From Halostella litorea (GTDB taxonomy: Archaea > Halobacteriota > Halobacteria > Halobacteriales > Natronoarchaeaceae): 64,000 nt of DNA. A model generated the notes under the pieces. It saw nothing but the letters and a program-made list of their open reading frames with translations. It was not told where the DNA came from and made no database searches. The first letter of the stretch is position 1, and every line of letters begins with the position of its first letter. Both the position numbers and the translations under genes were made by a program. Below are positions 8,975-17,779 of this stretch, in pieces. The stretch is from NCBI RefSeq assembly GCF_004785955.1, contig NZ_SJER01000001.1:1116001-1180000 (forward strand), read 5' to 3'.

Positions 8975-9661
8975 TCAGGGTTTTTTGGCGTCGACGCCGT
9001 CCCCGTGACCGACGAGTATCTCGTCCGCCATCCCGACGAACAGCCCGTGCTCCACGACGCCCGGCACCGCCGACAGCCGCGCCGCCAGCCCGCCGGGGTC
9101 GTCAATCGCCCCGAAGTCGCAGTCGAGCACGAGGTTGCCGTTGTCCGTGACGACCGGGCCGTCCTTCCCCTCGGCCGCCCGGAGCGTCGGCTCGCCGCCG
9201 AACCCGCGTACCCTCTCGGCGGCGAGCGACCGGGCGTCCGGCAACACCTCCACCGGGACCGGATGGTCCAGCGCGTCGGCCGCCTTCGAGGGGTCCGCGA
9301 CGACCACGAACCGCTCGGCCGTCGCGTCGACGACCTTCTCGCGGGCGTGTGCCGCGCCGCCGCCCTTCACGAGGTCGCCGCCGGCGAACTGGTCCGCGCC
9401 GTCGATGGCGAGGTGGACCGTCTCGACCTCGTCCAGCCCGACCAGCGGGATCCCGGCGTCGATGGCGAGTTGACGCGACTGAAACGAGGTCGGCACGCCG
9501 CGGACGTCCGCCCCCGCGTCGACCGCCTCGCCGACCGCCCGGATGGCGTGGGCCGCCGTGCTCCCTGTGCCCAGCCCGACGACCATCCCGTCCGCGACCG
9601 CCTCGGCCGCCCGCTCGCCCGCCCTGCGCTTCGCCGCCGTCGATCCGCCGCGTTGCTTCAT
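8975..9661 (-). CDS. rpiA: Ribose-5-phosphate isomerase A
   Basis: 228-aa RpiA interconverting ribose 5-phosphate and ribulose 5-phosphate for nucleotide and pentose synthesis. Family signatures seen: GLGTGST (29-35), the IDGADQ motif (about 95-100) and KGGGAA (about 106-111). The C-terminus carries the expected GIVEHGLF-like segment. I started at the ATG at 9661; the open frame continues nine codons upstream to 9688, but those residues are not family-like. Divergent from the ABC exporter operon. Confidence 0.95.
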   Translation of the reverse strand: MKQRGGSTAAKRRAGERAAEAVADGMVVGLGTGSTAAHAIRAVGEAVDAGADVRGVPTSFQSRQLAIDAGIPLVGLDEVETVHLAIDGADQFAGGDLVKGGGAAHAREKVVDATAERFVVVADPSKAADALDHPVPVEVLPDARSLAAERVRGFGGEPTLRAAEGKDGPVVTDNGNLVLDCDFGAIDDPGGLAARLSAVPGVVEHGLFVGMADEILVGHGDGVDAKKP

Positions 9662-9777
9662 ACCGACGACCCCGCGCCGCAGGGGCAAAAAGCCCGGGCG
9701 GTCCGAGCGCCGCTCATGGCCCGGGACCGCGGGGTGGCGCGGGTCACGCTTTTCCTCGATCCCGCCCTAGCGCGTGC

Positions 9778-10527
9778 ATGGCAGACGATCCCGCCGCCAC
9801 GGCCGCCGAGCGCGACGACACGGCGGCCGACCCCGCCATCTCGCTGTCGGGCGTCCGCAAGACGTACCGCGTCGGCGAACCCGTCCACGCGCTGGACGGC
9901 GTCGACCTGACGCTCCCCCGCGGCTCCTACACCGCCGTCATGGGGCCGAGCGGGTCGGGCAAGAGCACGCTGCTGAACCTCGTCGGCTGCCTCGACACGC
10001 CGACGGAGGGGACCGTCGCCGTCGGCGGCACGGACGTGACGGCGCTGTCCGAGGGGGCCCGGACCGACCTCCGCGGCGACGAGATCGGGTTCGTGTTCCA
10101 GACGTTCAACCTCATGCCCCGCCTCACCGCGCGGGAGAACGTCGCCATGCCGCTCGTGTTCCAGGGCGTGCCCGCCGCCGAGCGCGAGCGGCGGGCCACC
10201 GCGATACTGGACCGCGTCGGCCTCGGGGACCGCGGCGACCACCGCCCGAACGAGCTGTCGGGCGGCCAGCGCCAGCGCGTCGCGCTCGCCCGCGCGCTGG
10301 TGACCGAGCCGACGCTCGTGCTGGCCGACGAGCCGACCGGCAATCTGGACACGGAGACGGGCGCGACGATCATGGACCTGCTCGACGAGATACACGCCGA
10401 CGGGAACACCCTGCTGGTCGTCACCCACGAGCGCCACATCGCCGAGCGCGCCGAGCGGATCGTCCACCTGCTGGACGGCCGCGTCGAGCGGGTCGAGCGC
10501 GTCGGCGACGCCGAGGTGGCCGGATGA
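9778..10527 (+). CDS. ABC transporter ATPase, MacB/LolD family
   Basis: 249-aa ATP-binding subunit. An acidic 20-residue leader precedes the domain. Walker A is GPSGSGKST (56-64). The Q-loop (FVFQTFNLMP), the LSGGQRQR signature and the Walker B LVLADEPTGNLD follow in order. The closest families power MacB/LolCDE-type mechanotransmission systems. The stop overlaps the next gene's start (ATGA), so ATPase and permease form one operon. A CTTTT element near 9746 precedes the ATG by about 30 nt. Confidence 0.93.
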   Translation: MADDPAATAAERDDTAADPAISLSGVRKTYRVGEPVHALDGVDLTLPRGSYTAVMGPSGSGKSTLLNLVGCLDTPTEGTVAVGGTDVTALSEGARTDLRGDEIGFVFQTFNLMPRLTARENVAMPLVFQGVPAAERERRATAILDRVGLGDRGDHRPNELSGGQRQRVALARALVTEPTLVLADEPTGNLDTETGATIMDLLDEIHADGNTLLVVTHERHIAERAERIVHLLDGRVERVERVGDAEVAG

Positions 10528-11756
10528 GGCTCCGCGAGAGCGCCCGGCTCGCCTGGCGGTCGATCCGCGGCCACAAGCTCCGGTCGACGCTGACCACGCT
10601 CGGGGTGATCATCGGCGTCGCCGCGGTCATCACGTTCGTCACGCTCGGCGTCAGCCTCTCGGCGGGCATCCTCGGGGAGGTCGGCGCGGAGGACGCCAGC
10701 ACGGTCTACGTCTGGGCCAGCCCGCCGGACCAGGAGGGCGGCCCCGGGCAGGGCGCGGAACTCGTGTTCACGCCGCGGGACGTCGAGCGCCTTAACGACC
10801 TCGAACACGTCGAGGCCGCGTTCCCGTGGTCGCCGGTGCCCACCGAATCCGTCGCCGCCGGCAACGAGACGGTGCCGCTCAGGCAGGGGGTGTACGCCAC
10901 CGGCGAGGCGTACCTCGACCCGGCGGACGTGGGCGAGGGCCGCCGCTTCGCATCGGGCCAGCGCGAGGCCGTGATCAACCCCGCGATGGCCGAGCGGTTC
11001 GACCGCAACGTCTCGGTCGGCGACGAGATAGGCGTGACCGTCCCGGGCGTCGGCCGGCAGAACGCCACCGTCGTGGGGATCCTCGCCACCTCGGAGGGCC
11101 AGAGCCCGTTCGAGGGCTTCGGCAGCGAGCCCCGCGCCTACCTCCCGGCGGACCCGTACTACACCGCACTCGCCGGCGGCGACGAGGCCCGCTACTACTC
11201 CATCGCCGTCCGGGCGACCGGCGTCGAGGACGTCGACGCCGCCCGCGAGGAGACCCGGGCGTACCTGGAGAGCGACGAGTCCGACGCCAGCGAGTTCCTC
11301 GGCGACGACCTCGAACTGACGCTGCAGACAAGCGAGGAGTTGCTGGACCAGCTCCGGACCGTCCTCGACCAGCTCACCGCCTTCGTCACCGGGATCGCCG
11401 TCATCTCGCTACTCGTCGGCGCGATCGGCATCGCCAACATCATGCTCGTCAGCGTCACCGAGCGCACCCGCGAGATCGGGATCATGAAGGCCGTCGGCGC
11501 GCGGAACCGCGACGTGCTGACGCTGTTCCTGACCGAGGCGGTGATCCTCGGCGTCCTCGGCGCGGTCGGCGGCGTCCTGCTCGGGGCGGCCGGCGGCTGG
11601 GCGGTCACCGAGTACGCCGACCTGCCGCTCTCCTACCCGTTCGAGTGGTTCGGGATCGCCGTCGCCGTCGGGATCCTCGTCGGGGTCGCCGCCGGCCTCT
11701 ACCCGGCGTGGCGCGCCGCCCGGACTGACCCGATCGAGGCGCTTCGGTACGAGTAG
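10524..11756 (+). CDS. ABC transporter permease, MacB/FtsX type
   Basis: 410-aa permease. One membrane segment near residues 20-45 (after the RSIRGHKLRSTLT motif) is followed by a large external MacB-like domain (about 50-275). Three membrane segments close the FtsX core (about 285-405), including the conserved ERTREIGIMKAVGA loop. With the preceding ATPase it makes a MacB-type exporter of unknown substrate. No periplasmic adaptor is expected in an archaeon. A structured repeat element starts six bases after the stop. Confidence 0.93.
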   Translation: MRLRESARLAWRSIRGHKLRSTLTTLGVIIGVAAVITFVTLGVSLSAGILGEVGAEDASTVYVWASPPDQEGGPGQGAELVFTPRDVERLNDLEHVEAAFPWSPVPTESVAAGNETVPLRQGVYATGEAYLDPADVGEGRRFASGQREAVINPAMAERFDRNVSVGDEIGVTVPGVGRQNATVVGILATSEGQSPFEGFGSEPRAYLPADPYYTALAGGDEARYYSIAVRATGVEDVDAAREETRAYLESDESDASEFLGDDLELTLQTSEELLDQLRTVLDQLTAFVTGIAVISLLVGAIGIANIMLVSVTERTREIGIMKAVGARNRDVLTLFLTEAVILGVLGAVGGVLLGAAGGWAVTEYADLPLSYPFEWFGIAVAVGILVGVAAGLYPAWRAARTDPIEALRYE

Positions 11757-12113
11757 GGACGACGACCTTTTTCCCGGTCGGGTGCGCCTGCGGCGCACCG
11801 CTCCCGGCAAAAATGTCGATCAAAAAACCCCGCTCACTCGCTACCGCTCGTTCGCGGCGAAACGGCGGCTTCGCCGCCGTATGCTTACTCAGTTCGCCTC
11901 TACGCCGACTCCTGCCAGCCTGCCCTTCCCCGGGTTGGACGGCTCGGCCCGCAGCAGGGCCTCGCCGTCCGCCCGTCCATCAAGGGGGTTTTCTCCGCGA
12001 TCGTCCAGTCATCGACAGGACGGGTCGGTGTCGCGCACGTGAGAGCCATCGGTCGCTCGGCAGGCACTTCGACCGAGACGGAGGTTCAAGTGTCACGCTC
12101 GTGTGCATATCGT
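11757..12113. other. Intergenic region holding copy 1 of a structured repeat
   Basis: This 357-nt gap between the MacB-type operon and a lipoprotein gene has no supported gene. Its first third is the repeat element (11762-11889). The remainder is GC-rich with scattered short palindromic words. The lipoprotein promoter has no perfect TATA; a weak CATATCG lies only a few bases before its start codon. Confidence 0.6.
11762..11889 (+). repeat. Structured intergenic repeat element, copy 1
   Basis: Shares a layout and long identical blocks with 63462-63600. It has ACGACCTTTTT directly after the upstream stop codon, a hairpin (GGTGCGCC/GGCGCACC), a CAAAAATGTCGAT block, a second A-run, and a final 28-bp block (11859-11886) identical in both copies. 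The last block contains the perfect stem ACGGCGGC/GCCGCCGT with a TTC loop. The early T-run would give an archaeal-type intrinsic terminator for the permease gene. The element's wider identity is unknown to me. Confidence 0.7.
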
Positions 12114-12491
12114 ATGAACCGTCGTCAGGTCCTCGCGGTCGCGGGTGCGACTTCGCTGGCTGGCTGTACGGGTTTGTTCGGGACTGAGGAGAGCAGTCGG
12201 CTCGATCTCACCGTCCAGAACGAACGCGTCGAGCCGGTTACCGTCCAGGTCGATGTCGTCGATATGGAGGGCACAACCTACGAGGACGAATCCGACCAGG
12301 TCGACAGCGGGGTAGCGCGCGCCTTCGAGGTAGTGGTTGGGTCCGAGGGGCGACACGAGGTGACCGTGTCCGGCGACGATTTCCGCGGGCAACTCGCGTG
12401 GAGCGCCGACACGTGCGGGCTGTTCGACGGCCGGGTGAGAGTGACCGATGAACTCGTCGAGGTGGCCGGCGAGTGTGTCGATCCACGGTGA
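12114..12491 (+). CDS. Small Tat lipoprotein of unknown function
   Basis: 125-aa protein with a twin-arginine-type start (NRRQVL, residues 2-7) and a lipobox at Cys18 (LAGC), so it should be lipid-anchored outside the cell. The mature part is about 100 residues of predicted beta-strands, resembling small Ig-like haloarchaeal lipoproteins (VTVQVDVVDMEG...), with two later cysteines (in DTCGL and GECVD) that could pair. Not recognised as a named family. It is convergent with the aminopeptidase gene; the stops are 17 nt apart. Confidence 0.75.
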   Translation: MNRRQVLAVAGATSLAGCTGLFGTEESSRLDLTVQNERVEPVTVQVDVVDMEGTTYEDESDQVDSGVARAFEVVVGSEGRHEVTVSGDDFRGQLAWSADTCGLFDGRVRVTDELVEVAGECVDPR

Positions 12492-12507
12492 GGGGTTGTA
12501 GCACCCG

Positions 12508-13599
12508 TCACTCGGTCTCGCTCCCCTCGAACGCGAAGGTCCCGTTGCGCTGGACCACCTCGCCGTCGACCTCGATCCGGGAGTCCTCGCTCATGTCCAC
12601 GAGCATGTCGACGTGGACGGCGCTGTCGTTGAACTCGCGACCCTCGGGGACGCACTCCTCGATGGCCTTCCCGAGCGCGAGGTGGACGGTGTCGCCCATC
12701 TTCTCGTCGAACAGCATGTTGTAGGAGAACTCGTCGATGCCCCGGTTCATGCCGATTCCGAGTTCGCCGACGCGGCGCGCGCCCTCGTCCGTCTCCAGCA
12801 CGCTCGTCAGCACGTCCCCGTTTTTCTCCGCGCCGTGGTCGACGACTTCGCCGTCCTCGAACCGCAGGGTCGCGCCCTCGACCTCACGGCCGTTGCGGAC
12901 CACCGGCAGGTCGAACGTCACCTCGCCGTCGACGCCGTCGGGCACCGGCGACGTGTACACCTCGCCGCCCGGCAGGTTCTCCTTCGCGTAGTCGTTCGCC
13001 GCCGCCATGCCGTCGACCGAGAGGGTCACGTCGGTCGCGTCGCCGGAGACGATCCGCACCTCCTCGGCGGGGTCGAGTATCTCCACCATCCGCTCCTGAA
13101 ACGCCCGCTGGGCGTCCCAGTCGCGGTTCACGGCGTCGTACACGAACGCCTCCCACGCCTCGGTGCTCATCTCGGCCTGCTGGGCGTCGGCCGGCGTCGG
13201 GTGCTGGGTGATGACCCACCGCGTGTCGAGCCGTTCCTCCAGGATCGGGCCGTTCGCCCGACTCGCGGCGGCCGACTTCCCCGGATCCACGTCGCTCGTC
13301 TCGAAGGCGTTCGTCGCCCCGGTGACCATGATGACGACGTCAGTCTCCTCCATCGCCGCGAGGCGGGGTTCGTTGAGTCGGAAGTCATCGGCGTCCATCG
13401 CCCGGGCGTACGCCCGGCCAGCGCGGGAGTTGAGCCAGGAGAGCGACGGGCACGCGCCGACCTCGCCGATCCGCTCGTGGAGCGCGACGACCAGGTCCTC
13501 GGCGGGCGTCGGCGCGCGGATCAACACGTCGTCCTCGGCGGCGATGTCGGTGCAGTGGTCGACCAGTATCTCGGCGTGTCGCCTGACCCTCTCGTCCAT
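12508..13599 (-). CDS. M29-family aminopeptidase
   Basis: 363-aa metallopeptidase of the M29 (thermophilic aminopeptidase) family, releasing N-terminal amino acids in peptide turnover. Visible features: the central nucleotide-fold-like N-domain and candidate metal ligands late in the protein, including a Glu after the RNGREVEGATL segment, the LGIGMN loop, a His in VHLALG and the HxD pair in AVHVDM. Length is close to the family norm. The ATG at 13599 begins directly with the conserved domain; the frame stays open much further upstream only because of high GC. Confidence 0.9.
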   Translation of the reverse strand: MDERVRRHAEILVDHCTDIAAEDDVLIRAPTPAEDLVVALHERIGEVGACPSLSWLNSRAGRAYARAMDADDFRLNEPRLAAMEETDVVIMVTGATNAFETSDVDPGKSAAASRANGPILEERLDTRWVITQHPTPADAQQAEMSTEAWEAFVYDAVNRDWDAQRAFQERMVEILDPAEEVRIVSGDATDVTLSVDGMAAANDYAKENLPGGEVYTSPVPDGVDGEVTFDLPVVRNGREVEGATLRFEDGEVVDHGAEKNGDVLTSVLETDEGARRVGELGIGMNRGIDEFSYNMLFDEKMGDTVHLALGKAIEECVPEGREFNDSAVHVDMLVDMSEDSRIEVDGEVVQRNGTFAFEGSETE

Positions 13600-13708
13600 G
13601 GCCGACCCACTCGCGCCCGCCACAAGAACCCCCGCCGGCCTCGGTGAAAGTGGAGCGCACGGCGGCCGACCCGCACCGCTTTTGCCGCCCCGTGTTGTCA
13701 CCTCGGCT

Positions 13709-15019
13709 ATGTTCGGCACGAGCGGGATCCGGGGACGAGTCGGCGAGGACGTGACGGCGGACCTGGCGCTGTCGGTGGGCCGGGCGGTGGCGGCCGAGGC
13801 CGACCGCGTCGTCGTCGGGCGCGACCCCCGGGAGAGCGGCGAGTTCCTCGCGGACGCGCTGGCGGCGGGCCTGCGGGAGTGCGGCACGGACGTGGTGGAC
13901 CTCGGGCGCGCGGCGACGCCGACCGTCGCGCGCTCGGTCGCGTGGCGGGACGCCGACGCGGGCGTCTCGGTCACGGCCAGCCACAACCCCGCGCCCGACA
14001 ACGGGATCAAGCTCTGGTCACCCAGCGGGCAGGCGTTCGACGAGGCCGAGCGCGAGGCGGTCGCCGAGCGGGTCCGCGCCGACGACCCGGACCTGTCGGG
14101 GTGGGACGGCGTCGGCGACCGGCGGTCGTGGGACGGCGCGTTCGACCGCCACGTCGACACGCTCGCCGACGCCGTGACGGTCGACGACCCGCCCAGCGTC
14201 GCCGTCGACGTGGGCAACGGGATGGGCGGCGTCACCGTCGCGGCGCTCTCGCGGCTGGGCTGCGAGGTGGAGACGCTGAACGCCCAGGAGGACGGCGCGT
14301 TCCCGGGGCGGCCCAGCGAACCGACCGCCGACAACTGCCGGTCGCTGTGCGCGCTGGTCGAGCGGACGGACGCGGACCTGGGCATCGCCCACGACGGCGA
14401 CGCCGACCGCATGCAGGCGGTGACCGGCGACGGCGCGTTCGTGTCCGGCGACGTGTTGCTCGCGCTGTTCGGCCGCGCCGCGGCGGGCGAGGGCGACCGC
14501 GTCGCCGCGCCGCTGAACACCAGCCTCGCCGTCGACGATGCGCTCGCCGAGGTGGGCGCGTCGCTCACCCGCACCCGGGTCGGCGACGTGTTCGTCGCCG
14601 AGGCCGCGACCGACCCCGCGGTCGCCTTCGGCGGCGAGGAGAGCGGCGCGTGGATCTGGCCCGACGAGACGCTGTGCCCCGACGGGCCGCTGGCGGCCTG
14701 CAAACTCGTCGAACTCGTCGCCGAGCGGGGCCCGCTGGGCGACCTGGTCGACGGCGTCGAGACGTACCCCATCCGCCGGGACAGCGTGGAGACCGGCGAG
14801 AAGGCCGCCGTCATGGAGCGCGTCCGCGAGGCCGTCCTCGCCCGGTACGACGACGTGCAGACGGTCGACGGCGTCCGGGTGGACCTGGGCGACGCGTGGT
14901 TCCTCGTCCGCGCGAGCGGCACCCAGCCGCTGGTGCGGATCACCGCGGAGGCCCGCGACCCCGACCGCGCCGACGGGGTCTTCGACGAGGCCGCCGCGCT
15001 CGTCGCCGACGCGACCTGA
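13709..15019 (+). CDS. glmM: Phosphoglucosamine mutase-like phosphohexomutase
   Basis: 436-aa phosphohexomutase with catalytic Ser91 in TASHNP, metal site DGDADR (229-234), GGEESGAW and the C-terminal RASGTQP phosphate loop. The start MFGTSGIRG is typical of GlmM, which makes glucosamine 1-phosphate for UDP-GlcNAc and surface glycans. Haloarchaeal enzymes of this branch may also be phosphomannomutases, so the substrate is inferred. A CTTTTGC element at about 13679-13685 lies 27 nt before the ATG. Confidence 0.88.
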   Translation: MFGTSGIRGRVGEDVTADLALSVGRAVAAEADRVVVGRDPRESGEFLADALAAGLRECGTDVVDLGRAATPTVARSVAWRDADAGVSVTASHNPAPDNGIKLWSPSGQAFDEAEREAVAERVRADDPDLSGWDGVGDRRSWDGAFDRHVDTLADAVTVDDPPSVAVDVGNGMGGVTVAALSRLGCEVETLNAQEDGAFPGRPSEPTADNCRSLCALVERTDADLGIAHDGDADRMQAVTGDGAFVSGDVLLALFGRAAAGEGDRVAAPLNTSLAVDDALAEVGASLTRTRVGDVFVAEAATDPAVAFGGEESGAWIWPDETLCPDGPLAACKLVELVAERGPLGDLVDGVETYPIRRDSVETGEKAAVMERVREAVLARYDDVQTVDGVRVDLGDAWFLVRASGTQPLVRITAEARDPDRADGVFDEAAALVADAT

Positions 15020-15091
15020 CGGGGCGGCCCGTCGTTCCCGGCCGCCCGGACGGCGACCGACCCTTTTGCCGCTCCCCGTGGTACGGCGGCC

Positions 15092-15679
15092 ATGACGTCC
15101 CGAAGCACGCTGCTCGACGACCGGCGGATCGGCGTCGCGCTCGCGTGGCTGTTCGTCGGCTTCCTGCTGTTCGCGGTCGTCGAGAGCCTGGTGACCGGCG
15201 CGCCGCTGTGGGCCGGCTTCGCCGCCGTCGTCGCCGGCGTGGCGCTGATCCCGGCGGTCGTCCGGCGGTCGGTGACGGCGATCCCGCCGCCCGAACTGCT
15301 CGGGCTGGCGGCGCTGCCGGCGGTCGTCCGGACGTACGGGCTGTACACGCAACTGGCCGGCTACGTCGCCGTCGCCTCGCTGGCGCTGCTTGTGGCGGTC
15401 GAACTCGACGCGTTCACCGAGGTGGAGATGACGGCCCGGTTCGCCATCGCGTTCGTCGTCATCACGACGCTCGCCGTCTCGGGCGTCTGGACGGTCGTCC
15501 GATTCGTCTCCGACGCGACGCTCGGCACGGCGTACATCGCCGACGTGCCCGATATGATGTGGGACATGGTGCTCGCCGCGGCGGTCGGCCTGCTGGCGGG
15601 GGTCGGGTTCGAACTGTACTTCCGGCGGCACAGTCCGTCGGCGACGGTCACCGCCGACGGGCGGGAGGAACTCCAGTGA
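15092..15679 (+). CDS. Membrane protein, DUF2238-like partner 1
   Basis: 195-aa integral membrane protein with about six hydrophobic segments and a short polar tail. It is translationally coupled to the next gene (GTGA overlap), which encodes a similar-sized membrane protein, so the two may form a pair. The acidic pair in VELDAFTEVEM and the VPDMMWDMV segment are visible. No function is known to me. A CCCTTTTGCC element about 30 nt before the ATG serves as a weak promoter. Confidence 0.72.
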   Translation: MTSRSTLLDDRRIGVALAWLFVGFLLFAVVESLVTGAPLWAGFAAVVAGVALIPAVVRRSVTAIPPPELLGLAALPAVVRTYGLYTQLAGYVAVASLALLVAVELDAFTEVEMTARFAIAFVVITTLAVSGVWTVVRFVSDATLGTAYIADVPDMMWDMVLAAAVGLLAGVGFELYFRRHSPSATVTADGREELQ

Positions 15680-16329
15680 ACCTCCGCGACGCCGTCGGCC
15701 TCCCCGACGGCGTGCTGTGGCTGGTCGTCCGGGGGATGCAGGTCGCGCTCGCGGGCATCGCCGGCTACGCGCTGGTGACGGTCGACCCCGGCCTCCTCGT
15801 CAACGCCGTCCTCCCGCTGGCGGTGTCGTTCACGCCGGAACTCGTCGAGTGGCGCTACGACCACGAGATGGGCGGGGGGCTGGCGCTGTGGATCGCGACG
15901 GCCGCGTTCCTCCACACCGTGGGCGCGCTCGGCCCGTACCAGTGGATCGGCTGGTACGACCAGGTGACCCACACCCTGTCCGCGACGCTCGTCGCCGGCG
16001 TCGGCTACGCCGTCGTCCGGGCGCTGGACGAGTCCTCGGACGCCGTCGACTTCCCGGCGGAGTTTCGCTTCCTCTTCATCCTCCTGTTCGTGCTCGCGTT
16101 CGGCGTCGTCTGGGAGATCGCGGAGTTCGCCTCGGGCGGCCTGGCGAGCCTCGTCGGCGGGGACGCGGTGCTCGCGCAGTACGGGAAACGCGACATCGTG
16201 CTCGACCTGACGTTCAACACGCTCGGCGCGGTGGCGGTCGCGCTGTGGGGAACGGGGTACTTCGACGGCGTCGCGACGGTGCTCTCGCGGGGCATCGACG
16301 GCGCGTTCGGCCGGCAGGAGGACCGCTAG
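15676..16329 (+). CDS. Membrane protein, DUF2238/YjdF-like
   Basis: 217-aa protein with six or so membrane segments. WEIAEF (about 139-144) followed by a DxxxDLTFNTLGA segment (about 174-186) resembles DUF2238/YjdF-type proteins, which share a fold with VanZ-like proteins; the biochemical role is unknown. Start is a GTG at 15676 overlapping the previous stop. Its TAG stop and the stop of the convergent orc gene share the palindrome CTAG at 16326-16329. Confidence 0.78.
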   Translation: MNLRDAVGLPDGVLWLVVRGMQVALAGIAGYALVTVDPGLLVNAVLPLAVSFTPELVEWRYDHEMGGGLALWIATAAFLHTVGALGPYQWIGWYDQVTHTLSATLVAGVGYAVVRALDESSDAVDFPAEFRFLFILLFVLAFGVVWEIAEFASGGLASLVGGDAVLAQYGKRDIVLDLTFNTLGAVAVALWGTGYFDGVATVLSRGIDGAFGRQEDR

Positions 16330-17450
16330 AGCCGGTCGATCACGGCCTGCGGGTCGTACGCCAGCGCGAGCGAGCGCGAGCGGCCCCGCCCCTCCACGTC
16401 GGTGTACTCGGCCTCGACCAGCCCGAGGTTGTCGAGCTTGTTGATGATCTCGGAGTAGCGCGTGTAGCCCAGGTCCGTCTCGTCGTGGAACGCCTCGTAC
16501 ACGTCGCCGGCCTGCTTGCCCTCGTGCTCGGCGATGACGCGGACGAGTTCGGCCTCGCTGTCGCTCAGGTTCTCCAGGCTCCGCGAGAGGTGGACGTACT
16601 TGGACTTCTCGTAGGCGTCGTCGACGTCCTCGACGGAGACGGTGCGGCTGGCGCGCATCTCGGCGTTCAGCCCGGCGCGCCGGAGCAGGTCGATGCCGAC
16701 CCGCAGGTCGCCGCTCTCGGCCGTGAGTTCGGCGACCCGGTCGAGCACCGGCGCGCTCACGACGTCGTCGTGGAAGCCACGCTCGACCCGCTCGGCGAGG
16801 ATCTCGGCGATCTCGCGCTCGCCGTAGACGGGGAAGTAGATGTCCTCGGGCCGGAACACGCTCTGGACGCGCCCGTCGAGTTCCTCGATGACGTCCAGGT
16901 CGGGGTCCGACGAGATGACGATCACGCCGATGCGCGCGCCGCTGTGTTCCTCGTGGGCGCGCAGCAACGAGTACAGCGTGTCCGACGCCTCGCTCTCGTA
17001 GAAGAGGTAGTTCACGTCGTCCAGGGCGACGACCAGCACCTCCTCCTCCTCGACGAGCTTCTCGGTGATCTGGTCGAACAGCTTCTTGAACGAGATGCCG
17101 CTGGACGGCGGCTCGTAGTCGAACATCGTCTCGAACAGCTGCGAGAACACGGAGTAGCGGGTGGCGTTGACCTGGCAGTTCACCCGGGTCGTCCGCACGC
17201 CGGTCTTGCCCGACAGCTCGCCGAACAGCTTCTGGACCGCCGTCGTCTTGCCGGTGCCGGGCGGCCCCCGCACCATGGCGTTCAGCGGCCGGGAGCCCCG
17301 GACCGCCGGCCGGAGGCAGTGTTTGAGGCTGTCGACCTGGCTCTCGCGGTGCTTGAACGTCTCCGGAACGTAGTCTATCTCGAAGACGTGCTCGTTCCGG
17401 AACACCGACTCGTCCCAGGACAACATCCCCTCCTCGGGGTCGTCGGCCAT
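16326..17450 (-). CDS. orc: Orc1/Cdc6 family replication initiation protein
   Basis: 374-aa AAA+ origin-binding protein. Walker A is GPPGTGKTT (near 64-72), Walker B VVALDDVN (near 142-149), and the C-terminal third is a winged-helix domain (LSDSEAELVRVIAEHEG onward). Haloarchaea carry many orc paralogues. No ORB-type origin repeats are visible next to this one, so it may be a non-origin-linked paralogue. I chose the ATG at 17450, preceded by a GGTGAAAG stretch; a GTG four codons upstream is the alternative. It is tail-to-tail with the DUF2238-like gene. Confidence 0.93.
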   Translation of the reverse strand: MADDPEEGMLSWDESVFRNEHVFEIDYVPETFKHRESQVDSLKHCLRPAVRGSRPLNAMVRGPPGTGKTTAVQKLFGELSGKTGVRTTRVNCQVNATRYSVFSQLFETMFDYEPPSSGISFKKLFDQITEKLVEEEEVLVVALDDVNYLFYESEASDTLYSLLRAHEEHSGARIGVIVISSDPDLDVIEELDGRVQSVFRPEDIYFPVYGEREIAEILAERVERGFHDDVVSAPVLDRVAELTAESGDLRVGIDLLRRAGLNAEMRASRTVSVEDVDDAYEKSKYVHLSRSLENLSDSEAELVRVIAEHEGKQAGDVYEAFHDETDLGYTRYSEIINKLDNLGLVEAEYTDVEGRGRSRSLALAYDPQAVIDRL

Positions 17451-17577
17451 CACTTTCACCACGCTGCCGGAGCTACTTAGTCTTTCGGCAGACGGGCGTC
17501 ATACCCGCCGCATTCGGACGTTTTCGGGACTTCCGGCCGGACGTACCACGGCTGGAACCGGTGGTCGGGGATCCGCC

Positions 17578-17736
17578 CTACGGCCCGAGGATCAGTTCCT
17601 CCACGTCGTCGCGCGTCGCCGACTCCCCGTGTTTGTCCTGACGGTGCTGCTGGGCGTTCTCCACGACGACGCCCATCTCGTTGTCCTGCGCGGTGTACTC
17701 GCAGTCCGACGCGGGACAGTCGTAGCTGTACGGCAT
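17578..17736 (-). CDS. DUF1059 small protein
   Basis: 52-aa protein with the DUF1059 pattern: two cysteines in CPASDCEYTA, then an Asn/Gln/His-rich helix (NAQQHRQDKHG) and an acidic tail. The Cys and His residues could bind zinc. Such proteins occur widely in archaea and actinobacteria without a known role. The ATG at 17736 is 43 nt downstream of the MutS-type gene stop on the same strand, so co-transcription is likely. Confidence 0.82.
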   Translation of the reverse strand: MPYSYDCPASDCEYTAQDNEMGVVVENAQQHRQDKHGESATRDDVEELILGP

Positions 17737-17779
17737 GTGTTCGGCGGACGACGCGCAGCGGCGTAAACGTCGGTGCCGA

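Noticed and set aside
12508-15348. A 946-codon open frame on the minus strand spanning the aminopeptidase and the antisense of glmM
   Set aside because: In GC-rich DNA stops are rare on the antisense strand. Upstream of 13599 the translation is low-complexity Ser/Thr/Arg-rich and glmM on the other strand is clearly real.
17451-17577. Replication origin next to orc
   Set aside because: No repeats of the haloarchaeal ORB type (GGAAAC with a G-run) are present here or in the flanking spacers. GGAAACCCC at about 19926 lacks the G-run and stands alone.
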